64,000 nt of DNA from an uncultured Chthonomonas sp. Lineage in GTDB: Bacteria; Armatimonadota; Chthonomonadetes; Chthonomonadales; CAJBBX01. Below, one piece after another: positions 1 through 8,368 of this stretch (the first letter of the stretch is position 1; every line of letters begins with the position of its first letter). The notes below the pieces were generated by a model that searched no databases, was not told where the DNA came from, and was given only the letters and a program-made list of their open reading frames with translations. The position numbers were made by a program, and so were the translations under genes. The stretch lies in the NCBI GenBank assembly GCA_903951425.1, contig CAJBBX010000012.1, positions 97,028 through 161,027 on the forward strand, in the 5' to 3' direction.

Positions 1-2881
1 CCGGTCCGGCGGCGCGAATGGCCAGGTCGGCGCTCATCAGGTCGATGGCCGGCTCGGACAACTGCGCGGGCTTGTCGAACGCCTTGATGACGATGTAGTC
101 GCCCCGCTCGATGCCGACGTGCTCCTGCTCGCGGTAGGTCAGTCCCGCTTTGCCGCAGGCGTAGCGCACCAGGGCGCGCATGGCCGCGTCGGCCTCCGGG
201 GTGCGAGTGAACCAGGTTGCGGGCAGGCCGCAGACCACCACGCCGCCCTTGCCCACCTCGGCCTCGGCGATCAGGTCGCCGGTCGGCGTCGAGATGACGG
301 GCCGTGCGCCCAGGCTCGGGTAGGTGAGCGCACGGGAGGCGCCGTCCAGCGCTGCCGGGTCCAACTCTGCGGCCAGGGCCGAGCCGGCGGCGCGCTGGGA
401 GCGGCTGCTCACCATGGCGGGCGCCGGGGCGGTCTCGATGCGGTACTGGTTGCCGATCTCAACCTCCACGGCGGCCCGGGTGCCGGGATCGAACTGCAGC
501 CGGTAGACCAACTCACGGGAGGCGTCTACGAACCGGCTCGTGCCGGCCAGGCCGCTGCCCGTGTCGGCGGCGGTGATGGCGCCCTCTTCGGGGCCGCCGG
601 GCGTGATGCGCAGGTCCAGCGGCTTGCCGTCTCGGGTGCCCACCAGTCTTAACGATGTGATGAGCGCGCCCCATCCGTCGGCGGGCTGTGAGTCCGTGAC
701 GCGGAGGTAGACCGCACCGGTGGAGGCTATCGCGGCGGTGAGGTCCACCTTCACCACACCCCGGTTCTCCAGGTTGCGGCCCTTGTAGGGTGTTTCCACG
801 GCCAGCCGGTAGGGGGCGGTCGGCGCTGACCGCTCGGTGACCTTCATGCCCGCTCCGTCGAGCCCCAACGCCTTGAGCAGGTAGGCGTGCGGCGACGGCA
901 GGCCCTCCTTGCGCCACCACAGTTCCAGGCCGTTGTAGGCGTCGTCGCCGCCGCAGAGGATCAGCCGCCCGCCGCCGCGCACCCACGCCGCCAGGGCGTC
1001 CACGTCCTCCTTGCGCTGGGGCTTCATCGGGTCGAACGAGACGAGCAGCACCTTGTAGGGGTCCAGGTAACCGGGCTCGCGGATGCGGTCGAAGTATGCG
1101 GTTTGGACCGGGATGCCCTTCATCACCAGCGGCAGGGAGAGGCCGTAGAAGTGGTCGAAGTCAGCCTCGGAGGGCGGGTTCCGCTGCCACATGAAGCTGT
1201 CGCCGAGGAAGGTGGCGATGCCTTCGGTGCCCCGGTCATGGCGCACGGTCTTCTGGTTCTGCATGTCGGAGAGGGCGTTGACCACCGTGGTGACGGCCGT
1301 GGCGAAGGCGTCGGGCACCTGTCCGAAGATGCGCGTGGGCCAGGGCATCACCTCGAACCGGTCGGTCTCCGGGAAGAGGAGCGAAGCGCCCAGCGTGCGG
1401 CGGTAGTTGTCGAAGTACTCGTGCATGGGCCTGCCCGGGGCGTCCTCCAGGGGGTCCATGAGGAGCCACGGCTTGATGCCCGTGCCGCGCACCAGGTTCA
1501 GGGCCGAGCTGTACTCGAGGTACGCGTTCTCGAATGTGCGCGCCTTGCGGATGCCCTTGTGGCAGACGGGGCTCTGGGCGGTGCCGGTCCAGACCTGGGC
1601 GATCATGTGGTCCGGCTTCAGCGCCTGGATGGCCTCATGGAACGGGAAGGCCACTGCCCACGCGAAGTAGTTCACGGGGCTGTGGACGAGCATCCAGGTT
1701 TCGGCCTTGGGGTTGCCCGCCCGGGCGCCGTCGTAGCAAGCGCGGAGGAGGTCGATCTCCAGCTTGCCCATGAGCCGCTGGCCGTCGGCGCGGGCCTGCG
1801 GCGACGTGGACGGGTCCACCCACGGCCGGCCGTACGCCGCCTGGAACTCGGCCTTGAAGCTGGGAGCGTAGGCCCCGGTCCCGAAGAACTCCGGCTCCTC
1901 CGGCGCCGCGCCCTCGGCCCCGTTCTGGTGCGCGCGCTTGAACTGGCCCGCCATCACGGCGCGCCGGTCGGCCGTGGGCACCATGTAGTAGCTGCCCGGC
2001 CCGCAGTCCAGCGGTCGGCCCGAGGCGTCGGCCTGCGCTGAGCCGGGGTGAGAGGCAAGGTAGTCAGGCCCGGCCCGGAAGCCGGCCATGAAAGGCGCCC
2101 GGTAGCCCATGGCCTGCCAGCTGGAGATGGCCTCCTTCGTCTCGCTGACCACCAGCACCGTGTCCACCTTCAGGTCGTTGTCGCTGGTGTAGCCCACCGG
2201 AGTCTGCAGGCAGGTGGTGTTCTTGCGTGTCCGCCGCACCGACTTCGCGCCGGCGGGGATGGCCAGGATGCGCTCCAGCCGATCCGGCAGGCCGTTGCGG
2301 TTGGCGTCCGGGGCCATGCCCCGCGGCTCGGTGACCGGAACCGGCTCGTTCAGGGCGGGCAGGGGAAGCAGCGATGCCAGCCGCGCCGTGGCGTCGCCCT
2401 CATAGAGCCCCACCGCGCCTATGAGCGCCGTTCCCTTGGACTTCAGCTGGACCGAGGCATCGGCCGTCTGCGCCCCGTCCGGCGCCTGCACCACGCCGGA
2501 GATGAGCTTCCACCGGCCCGTCGCGGCGGGTATGGCCGGGCCCTGTTGCCCCAGGAAGCCGGCCGCGCCGAAGAAGCGCACGAAGAGGTTGCATGCCGCC
2601 GGGTCGATGCCCGACGTGCGCACCCAGGCCGCCACCGTGAACGTCGCGCCGGACTTCACCGCCATCTGGCGACCGGTCGCTCCGGCCCAGTCGGCCCCCG
2701 AGCCCTTGAGCCGCAGCCCCTTCACGTCCGGGTTCCGGCGGTCGGCCACCCACTGGGCGCGGTTGCCGGCGGGCCGGTTGAGCGTCCACTTCTCCGGGTC
2801 GAAGACGCCGGAACGGAAGGTGGGATTGGCCGCAAGGTTGGTCTGGGCGACCAGCAAGAGCATGGCGAGGCCGGCAAGCAT
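1..2881 (-). CDS. Large secreted glycoside-hydrolase-like protein, 3' end truncated by the window edge
   Basis: Not in the ORF track. Reverse-strand reading from ATG at 2881 gives MLAGLAMLLLVAQTNLAANPTFRSGVFDPEKWTLNRPAGNRAQWVADRRNPDVKG..., open to position 1. Signal peptide, N-terminal CBM-like beta region, then a TIM-barrel/GATase-like region (...YKVLLVSFDPMKPQRKEDVDALAAWVRGGGRLILCGGDDAYNG...). Confidence 0.75.
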   Translation of the reverse strand, partial: MLAGLAMLLLVAQTNLAANPTFRSGVFDPEKWTLNRPAGNRAQWVADRRNPDVKGLRLKGSGADWAGATGRQMAVKSGATFTVAAWVRTSGIDPAACNLFVRFFGAAGFLGQQGPAIPAATGRWKLISGVVQAPDGAQTADASVQLKSKGTALIGAVGLYEGDATARLASLLPLPALNEPVPVTEPRGMAPDANRNGLPDRLERILAIPAGAKSVRRTRKNTTCLQTPVGYTSDNDLKVDTVLVVSETKEAISSWQAMGYRAPFMAGFRAGPDYLASHPGSAQADASGRPLDCGPGSYYMVPTADRRAVMAGQFKRAHQNGAEGAAPEEPEFFGTGAYAPSFKAEFQAAYGRPWVDPSTSPQARADGQRLMGKLEIDLLRACYDGARAGNPKAETWMLVHSPVNYFAWAVAFPFHEAIQALKPDHMIAQVWTGTAQSPVCHKGIRKARTFENAYLEYSSALNLVRGTGIKPWLLMDPLEDAPGRPMHEYFDNYRRTLGASLLFPETDRFEVMPWPTRIFGQVPDAFATAVTTVVNALSDMQNQKTVRHDRGTEGIATFLGDSFMWQRNPPSEADFDHFYGLSLPLVMKGIPVQTAYFDRIREPGYLDPYKVLLVSFDPMKPQRKEDVDALAAWVRGGGRLILCGGDDAYNGLELWWRKEGLPSPHAYLLKALGLDGAGMKVTERSAPTAPYRLAVETPYKGRNLENRGVVKVDLTAAIASTGAVYLRVTDSQPADGWGALITSLRLVGTRDGKPLDLRITPGGPEEGAITAADTGSGLAGTSRFVDASRELVYRLQFDPGTRAAVEVEIGNQYRIETAPAPAMVSSRSQRAAGSALAAELDPAALDGASRALTYPSLGARPVISTPTGDLIAEAEVGKGGVVVCGLPATWFTRTPEADAAMRALVRYACGKAGLTYREQEHVGIERGDYIVIKAFDKPAQLSEPAIDLMSADLAIRAAGP

Positions 2882-3146
2882 GGGCGGGCTCCTTACGCGC
2901 CGGGCAGACAGGGCGCGGCACGCAAGTAGGGTACCGCGCTGCTGTTGCCGAGGGGGAGTCTGGGGCAGTCGACCTGCGCACGAAGAGGCCAAGGTGTGCA
3001 TAGGGCGGAGGCGGCGAATGTGCCGCCATCGCCCAGGTCCATCGCGCAGCTTGACAACCGTAGGCGTCAGTGCCACACTGTCGAGCAGGTCTCGAATTAG
3101 CGGATTAGTGGCCATTCGGTCGCGTTGCGTTACCATCGGGAGGTGC

Positions 3147-3542
3147 ATGGTGCATCGTTGGTCGGACGACGACGACCTGATCGGCTACTGCCTGTACCGG
3201 TTTGGCCCAGACGTATTCGGCCGCAGCGTCGAGGAGATCGCAGGTGTTCCCGGGATGCCGTTCAGTAGCCTGAACATCAAGATAGCAAACTTCAAGTTTA
3301 TTGCTGGCAATGGTGGCCTCGAAGGGTACTCTCAGCAGGCGCTGGCCGTCTTTCGGCAGTATGAGGACGTGCTATCCGATGACGCAAGGAATGCTGGGGT
3401 CTTGGCGCTCCAGCGTGCTGCAGGGAAGGCCCCGTCGGGTCCCCGCATCAGTGCGAACGCTCAGGAGATCGTGGATCTCGACAAGGAGATGGATCGACTG
3501 ATGCGCGAGTTGGAGCGGTTGCAGGCAATGAAGGCGCGTTGA
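3147..3542 (+). CDS. Hypothetical protein with N-terminal domain resembling that found in HNH/restriction-associated proteins
   Basis: ATG at 3147 preceded by GGGAGG; in frame with track ORF 2421..3542. Motif W-S-D-D-D-D-L...LYRFG...SSLNIKIANFKFI..GGLEGYS. Confidence 0.6.
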   Translation: MVHRWSDDDDLIGYCLYRFGPDVFGRSVEEIAGVPGMPFSSLNIKIANFKFIAGNGGLEGYSQQALAVFRQYEDVLSDDARNAGVLALQRAAGKAPSGPRISANAQEIVDLDKEMDRLMRELERLQAMKAR

Positions 3543-3600
3543 CAACGCCTGCGACATAGCGCTTCGTTCTTGCAGCCACGCCGCGCCGAAGGAGCATCGA

Positions 3601-3873
3601 ATGCCGCAGCGCAAGTACTCGCGCGGACACGTCACCGCCGTAGGTCAAAGGCTGTATGAGCAGGTGATCCGCACGTTGGTCGAGACCGAAGACAATATAG
3701 GCAAGATTGTGTCCATCGATATTGACTCCGGTGATTACACCATCGACGACGACGCCATTGCTTCCGCGCGTCTCCTGCTGGCCCGCCGGCCCGATGCCGC
3801 CATCTACGGCGCACGTATCGGCTATGACGCGATGTTCGCTGTCGGCGGCACGTTGAACCGAACGCACCGGTGA
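3601..3873 (+). CDS. Small hypothetical protein, upstream partner of the retropepsin-like gene
   Basis: ATG preceded by AAGGAGC; 90 aa; stop overlaps the next GTG start (GTGA). Confidence 0.7.
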   Translation: MPQRKYSRGHVTAVGQRLYEQVIRTLVETEDNIGKIVSIDIDSGDYTIDDDAIASARLLLARRPDAAIYGARIGYDAMFAVGGTLNRTHR

Positions 3874-4235
3874 TCGCGGGATCGGTTAAGGACCTGCAGG
3901 CCTTGGTCTGCGTCGGCATCGGCCTTTCGCCTGACGTCACGATGCCTGTAGATCTCGTCGTTGACACCGGGTTCGCCGGCGGCCTTGCCCTGCCCCAAGC
4001 GCTTATCGACGAACTGCGGTTGCCGTACATAGAGGCGACGGTCGCGATCCTGGCCGATGGTAGCCGCGCGGACGTCGATGTCTACGCGGCGCCGGTGCAC
4101 TGGTTTGGCCGCGCCGTCGAGGTGGCCGTCCTCGCGATGGAAGGCCGTCCGCTGCTCGGCACCTCGTTGCTGCGTGAACTGCGCATGGAGGCCGACTTCG
4201 TTGAGGGCGGCGCGGTCAGGCTCCTTCCGTTGTAG
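3870..4235 (+). CDS. Clan AA (retropepsin-like) aspartic protease family protein
   Basis: GTG start overlapping the upstream stop; motif VDLVVDTGFAGGLALP (D-T-G with hydrophobic flanks) and C-terminal LLGTSLLREL typical of single-domain retropepsin-like proteins. Confidence 0.7.
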   Translation: MIAGSVKDLQALVCVGIGLSPDVTMPVDLVVDTGFAGGLALPQALIDELRLPYIEATVAILADGSRADVDVYAAPVHWFGRAVEVAVLAMEGRPLLGTSLLRELRMEADFVEGGAVRLLPL

Positions 4236-4290
4236 ACACCGCTCCGCCTCCGGGTACTGTATGGCCCAATCGCTACGGAGGTGCTGACCA

Positions 4291-5115
4291 GTGGCTGACG
4301 GAGTGCTGTCGGGCAAGCGGATCGGGGTGATCGGGGCGGGCGCCATGGGGAGCGCGCTCTGCAATGGGCTGGTGAAGTCGGGCGCGGCTCCCGCCTCTGC
4401 GCTGCTGGTGAGCGACGCGCACGGCGCGCATCTTGAGCGCATCCAGGCCGCCCTGGGTGTGCGGACCACCGCCGACAACGCGCAGGTCGCCGAGCAGTCC
4501 GATATCCTGGTGCTGGCCGTGAAGCCAAACACGGTGCCCGCCGTCCTGGCCGACAATCGCGGCGCCGTCCGAGCCGACCAGCTCCTCATCTCCATCGCCG
4601 CCGGAGTGCGCATCCGGGCCATCGAGGCCGAGGTCCCCGTGCCTGTGGCCGTGGTGCGCGCCATGCCCAATACCGCCGCGCAGGTCAATGCCGGGGCCTG
4701 CGCTTTCGCCCGCGGCGCCCACGCCTCCGACAGGCATCTCGAGTGGGTCGCCGCCATCTTCCGCTCGGTGGGCTCCGCCATCCAGCTCGACGAGCGCCTC
4801 ATGGATGCGGTCACCGCCCTCTCGGGGAGCGGGCCGGCGTACATCTACCTCGTCATCGAGGCGCTCATCGACGGCGGCGTGAAGGTCGGCCTCCCCCGCG
4901 AGATGGCCCACCAGTTGGCCGCGCAGACCGTTCTGGGAGCCGCCAAAATGGTCATCGAGACCGGCCGCCACCCGGCCGAGCTGAAGGACATGGTCGCCAC
5001 GCCCGCCGGGACCACCATCACCGCGCTTGCCGCACTGGAGCACGCCGGCCTGCGCGCAGCGCTGATCGACGCCGTGGAGCGCGCCGCCGAGCGCAGCGCG
5101 GAGCTGGGGCAGTGA
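4291..5115 (+). CDS. proC: Pyrroline-5-carboxylate reductase
   Basis: GVIGAGAMGSALCNGLVKSG Rossmann start, AMPNTAAQVNAGACAF, ALSGSGPAYIYLVIEALIDGGVKVGLPR signature; GTG start. Confidence 0.93.
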   Translation: MADGVLSGKRIGVIGAGAMGSALCNGLVKSGAAPASALLVSDAHGAHLERIQAALGVRTTADNAQVAEQSDILVLAVKPNTVPAVLADNRGAVRADQLLISIAAGVRIRAIEAEVPVPVAVVRAMPNTAAQVNAGACAFARGAHASDRHLEWVAAIFRSVGSAIQLDERLMDAVTALSGSGPAYIYLVIEALIDGGVKVGLPREMAHQLAAQTVLGAAKMVIETGRHPAELKDMVATPAGTTITALAALEHAGLRAALIDAVERAAERSAELGQ

Positions 5116-6119
5116 GCGCCCGCCAACGCCGGCTCCTGCCGGCGCTCGCGGCACTGCTCCTCGCGGCGGCCCGCCTCCCGTGCGCGGCTCAGCCCGTGCC
5201 CCAACGGTTTGCCGACCTGGCCCGCGAGCTTGCGCCCGCATCGCCCGGCGACAGGCCCGAGCCACGGGCCGTGGAGGCCATGGAACTCGCCGCCGCCCCC
5301 GTGATCTCGGCGCTGCGGTCTGGCCATGCCGCCGCCCGGGCCGAGCGCGCCGCCAAGCCGTTCGTCGACGCCGTGGACCAGGCCGCTCGCGGCGCCGACA
5401 ACGGCGCCACGGGCTACACCTGGATGCGCGTGGCCGCCGCCCGCCGGGGCGACCTCGGCGCCGTCGTGGTCACCTATGGCGCGGCGTCGCGGTTGGCCCT
5501 CCTCCGGCTCTCCACGGGCAAGCGGCTGACCCTCCCCGCCGGGGCCCTGTGGCAGACGCCCTGGTCGGCCCTGCCCCGTTTCGCCGACGACACCACTCTC
5601 GCGCTATCGTGCGACAGCGTGCAGGACATGGGTATGCGCACGGGCATGCGGCTCGACACCTACCGGATCAACGGGGACGCTGCCGTGCGCACGGGCCGCG
5701 TGGAGCTGGCGCGCACCCTGGAGTGGGGCGGATGCACCCTGCGCGGCGACCGAGCGGTCCTATCGGGCCTCCAGATGCCGGAGGGCTTCTTCACGACCGC
5801 CCCGGTCCGCCTCTTCGAGGTGCGGCAGGAGTGGCGGCTGAACCGGGGCCGGGCGACGCTCGTCCGGCAGGCGCTGGGCCAGCCCGAGTTACGGGCCATC
5901 GACGCCTGGATCGTCCGCGCGCGGGCCGCCCGCAAGCCCAGCCCGGCGCAGGTCCGCTTCCGCGCCGCCTTCCCGGAGCCGGACATGCTGGACAAGTACC
6001 GCCGCTCCGGCCCCGCCCGCCGGCCCGTCTTCCGGCTCGAGATGGGCGGCACGGCCCGCTTCACGCTCGAGCGCCGTGACGGCAGGTGGAGCGTGGTGGA
6101 GGTCCGCACCGGCAAGTAG
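5112..6119 (+). CDS. Hypothetical secreted protein
   Basis: GTG at 5112 overlaps the proC stop (GTGA); N-terminal signal peptide RRLLPALAALLLAAARLPCAAQ; in frame with track ORF 4743..6119. Confidence 0.7.
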   Translation: MSARQRRLLPALAALLLAAARLPCAAQPVPQRFADLARELAPASPGDRPEPRAVEAMELAAAPVISALRSGHAAARAERAAKPFVDAVDQAARGADNGATGYTWMRVAAARRGDLGAVVVTYGAASRLALLRLSTGKRLTLPAGALWQTPWSALPRFADDTTLALSCDSVQDMGMRTGMRLDTYRINGDAAVRTGRVELARTLEWGGCTLRGDRAVLSGLQMPEGFFTTAPVRLFEVRQEWRLNRGRATLVRQALGQPELRAIDAWIVRARAARKPSPAQVRFRAAFPEPDMLDKYRRSGPARRPVFRLEMGGTARFTLERRDGRWSVVEVRTGK

Positions 6120-6158
6120 CCGGCAGGAAGTCGACCCGCTCAGCGCGAACCTGAGGGC

Positions 6159-7259
6159 ATGATGACTCTATGCCTCGCGCTCTGCGCGCTCAGCTGCACC
6201 TTCGGGGCCGCCTCGGCCCAGTCGCCTGCGCCCGCGCCGCCGGCCGGGCATCAGATCGTCTGCCGCGATGCCGGGGCCGGGGGCTACCAGGCCTTCCCGG
6301 ACGTGGCGCGCCTGCGGAACCGCGACCTGCTCTGCGTCTTCTACGCGGGCTACGGCCACATCGCGCACCCCACCGCCGCGCTGCCTCGGGGAGCCCGCAT
6401 TTGCTCCGTGCGCTCGCGGGACAACGGAAAGAGCTGGGGGCCCGCCGAGGTGGTGGCCGACACTCCGTGGGACGACCGTGACCCGCACATCGCCCTGCTG
6501 GCCAACGGCGACCTGCTGATGAACTGGTTCACCTACTACCCCGGCGGACCCTCGGCGCGCCCCGGCGAGGGCACTCGGTACAAGGAGATCTGGACCACGC
6601 GCAGCCGCGACCAGGGCCACACCTGGTCGGAGCCGGAGCTGATCCCGTCGACGGCATCGGCCCACTACGGCGTCAGCGCTCCGGTCCGCAGGCTCCGCGG
6701 CGGCGCGCTGCTGATGCCGATCTACAAGGAGCTGCCCGACCCGCTGCGGGTCTGGTCCTACGTGCTCCTCTCCAAGGACGGCGGTAAGACCTGGGGCGAG
6801 CCCATCGTAGTGGACCCGGGGAACGACGACAACGACGAACCCGACGTGATCCAGCGGCCGGACGGCTCCCTGCTCTGCGTCATGCGCTCCAACCGGGGCG
6901 AGCAGATCATGTGGCGCTCGGTCTCGCGCGACGGCGGTCGCACCTGGTCGCGCTCCACGCTCATCGGCTTCCCGGGCCACGCGCCCTACCTGCTGCGGAC
7001 ACGGTGGTCGAGCGTCACGCTGCTGGCCCACCGCCTGCCCGGCACAGCCCTCCACGTAAGCCGCGACGAGGGCGAGACCTGGGGCCCCACGGTTCCGGTC
7101 GACAGCGTCATCGGCGCGTACCCGAGCCTCGTGGAGCTGGGCGGCGGCCGCGTCCTCATCGTCTACTACGAGGAGGGGCCCAACTCCGCCATCCGCGCCC
7201 GTGTGTTCCGGGTGGGAAAGGAAGGCGTGCAGTTCGAGGCAGCGCCCGGCGGCCGGTAG
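6159..7259 (+). CDS. Sialidase / BNR (Asp-box) repeat family exo-enzyme
   Basis: Signal peptide; repeated Asp-box motifs SRDNGKSWGP, SRDQGHTWSEP, SKDGGKTWGEP, SRDGGRTWSR, SRDEGETWGP. Confidence 0.88.
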   Translation: MMTLCLALCALSCTFGAASAQSPAPAPPAGHQIVCRDAGAGGYQAFPDVARLRNRDLLCVFYAGYGHIAHPTAALPRGARICSVRSRDNGKSWGPAEVVADTPWDDRDPHIALLANGDLLMNWFTYYPGGPSARPGEGTRYKEIWTTRSRDQGHTWSEPELIPSTASAHYGVSAPVRRLRGGALLMPIYKELPDPLRVWSYVLLSKDGGKTWGEPIVVDPGNDDNDEPDVIQRPDGSLLCVMRSNRGEQIMWRSVSRDGGRTWSRSTLIGFPGHAPYLLRTRWSSVTLLAHRLPGTALHVSRDEGETWGPTVPVDSVIGAYPSLVELGGGRVLIVYYEEGPNSAIRARVFRVGKEGVQFEAAPGGR

Positions 7260-7284
7260 GGCGAGTAGCCGTGGGTCTCAATAC

Positions 7285-7310
7285 GCCTGTCCGCCTGGCG
7301 GCGGACAGGC
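7285..7310. terminator. Possible intrinsic terminator/hairpin downstream of the sialidase-like gene
   Basis: Perfect 11-bp stem GCCTGTCCGCC-TGGC-GGCGGACAGGC; no U-tract. Confidence 0.45.
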
Positions 7311-7641
7311 ACTCGAGCGACGGCCTGGCCTACCGGCGCTCATCCGACGGACTCGGGTGCCGGCCTACTGGGCGGAGCCGCCCTTGACGTCATCCTGACG
7401 CGCAGCGGAAGGACCCCCCGGAGGTACGCGCCGCACCACCGCGAAGCCGCGCACCGTCGTAGCCCATCGCTCCGCACGCCATCGGCCGCTGGTTGAGTAG
7501 GCCCGCGCCCTCCTTGTGCGAGCCGCACCGAAACCACGGCGCACGCCGCCCTCCCGAACTCGGGCACGGAGGCCCGAGTCACCAACCGATCTACCGTGGA
7601 CCCGCCGGACGGCGACTTCGCGACGTTCGTAGCCGTCGGCT

Positions 7642-8349
7642 TCAGCCGGCGACCCGCGCCGCGGCGGGCTTCCATAGCAGCCGCGTCAGCACGGGCCCCA
7701 GGACCGAGGTCCAGACCCGGTAGCCCTCCTCGTTCAGGTGCAGCTTGTCGGTGCGGAAGAGGTCGTCGCGCGGCTCGCCGCTGTCGGTCATCAGGTACCG
7801 TGCCATGTCGACGTACCAGAGCCGGTTGTCGCCCCGGCAGAACTCCTCGACCAGGGCGTTGGCCTTGGCCATCTTGGCCCAGTGCTTCCATCGCGAGCGG
7901 GTGGCCATGAGGCTCATGAAGACGATGCGCGTGTTGGGCAGGGCGGCGTGGACCTTCCGCACGAAGGCCCCGAAGTCGGCGCAGACCTGCTCCGGCTCCT
8001 TCCCGGCGTTGATGTCGTTGCCGCCCGCATGGAAGACGATCAGCGACGGCTCAAGCGGCAAGATGATCCGGTCGGCGTAGAGGGTTGAGTCGACGATCTG
8101 TGAGCCGCCAAAGCCCCGGTTGGCGGCCTTCAGCTCTGGGAACCAGCGCTCCGGCTTGCTCATCACGATGGTGCTCGAGCCGGCGAAGACAACGCCGGCC
8201 TTGAGCGGAGGCGTCTTCCGGTCGGCCTCCTCCATCTTCCTGATGTCGGGCTCCCATCGCTCCGGGCCTCCCTTCGCGGGCTCCTGGGCCATGGCGGCAG
8301 TGCAGGCGAGTAGAGCCTGCAGGGCCGCGGCCATGCGCAATAGCCTCAT
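7642..8349 (-). CDS. SGNH/GDSL hydrolase (acylhydrolase)
   Basis: VVFAGSSTI (block I), GFGGSQI (block II), VFHAGGNDIN (block III), DKLHLNEEGYRVW (block V D-x-x-H). Confidence 0.9.
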   Translation of the reverse strand: MRLLRMAAALQALLACTAAMAQEPAKGGPERWEPDIRKMEEADRKTPPLKAGVVFAGSSTIVMSKPERWFPELKAANRGFGGSQIVDSTLYADRIILPLEPSLIVFHAGGNDINAGKEPEQVCADFGAFVRKVHAALPNTRIVFMSLMATRSRWKHWAKMAKANALVEEFCRGDNRLWYVDMARYLMTDSGEPRDDLFRTDKLHLNEEGYRVWTSVLGPVLTRLLWKPAAARVAG

Positions 8350-8368
8350 CGTTCGATCCCTCCGGGCT

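Noticed and set aside
887-2929. Long plus-strand ORFs (384 aa and 293 aa) at the left end
   Set aside because: Antisense to a continuous reverse-strand gene with signal peptide and recognisable domain character; compositions are His/Arg/Gly-rich as expected for GC-driven shadow ORFs.
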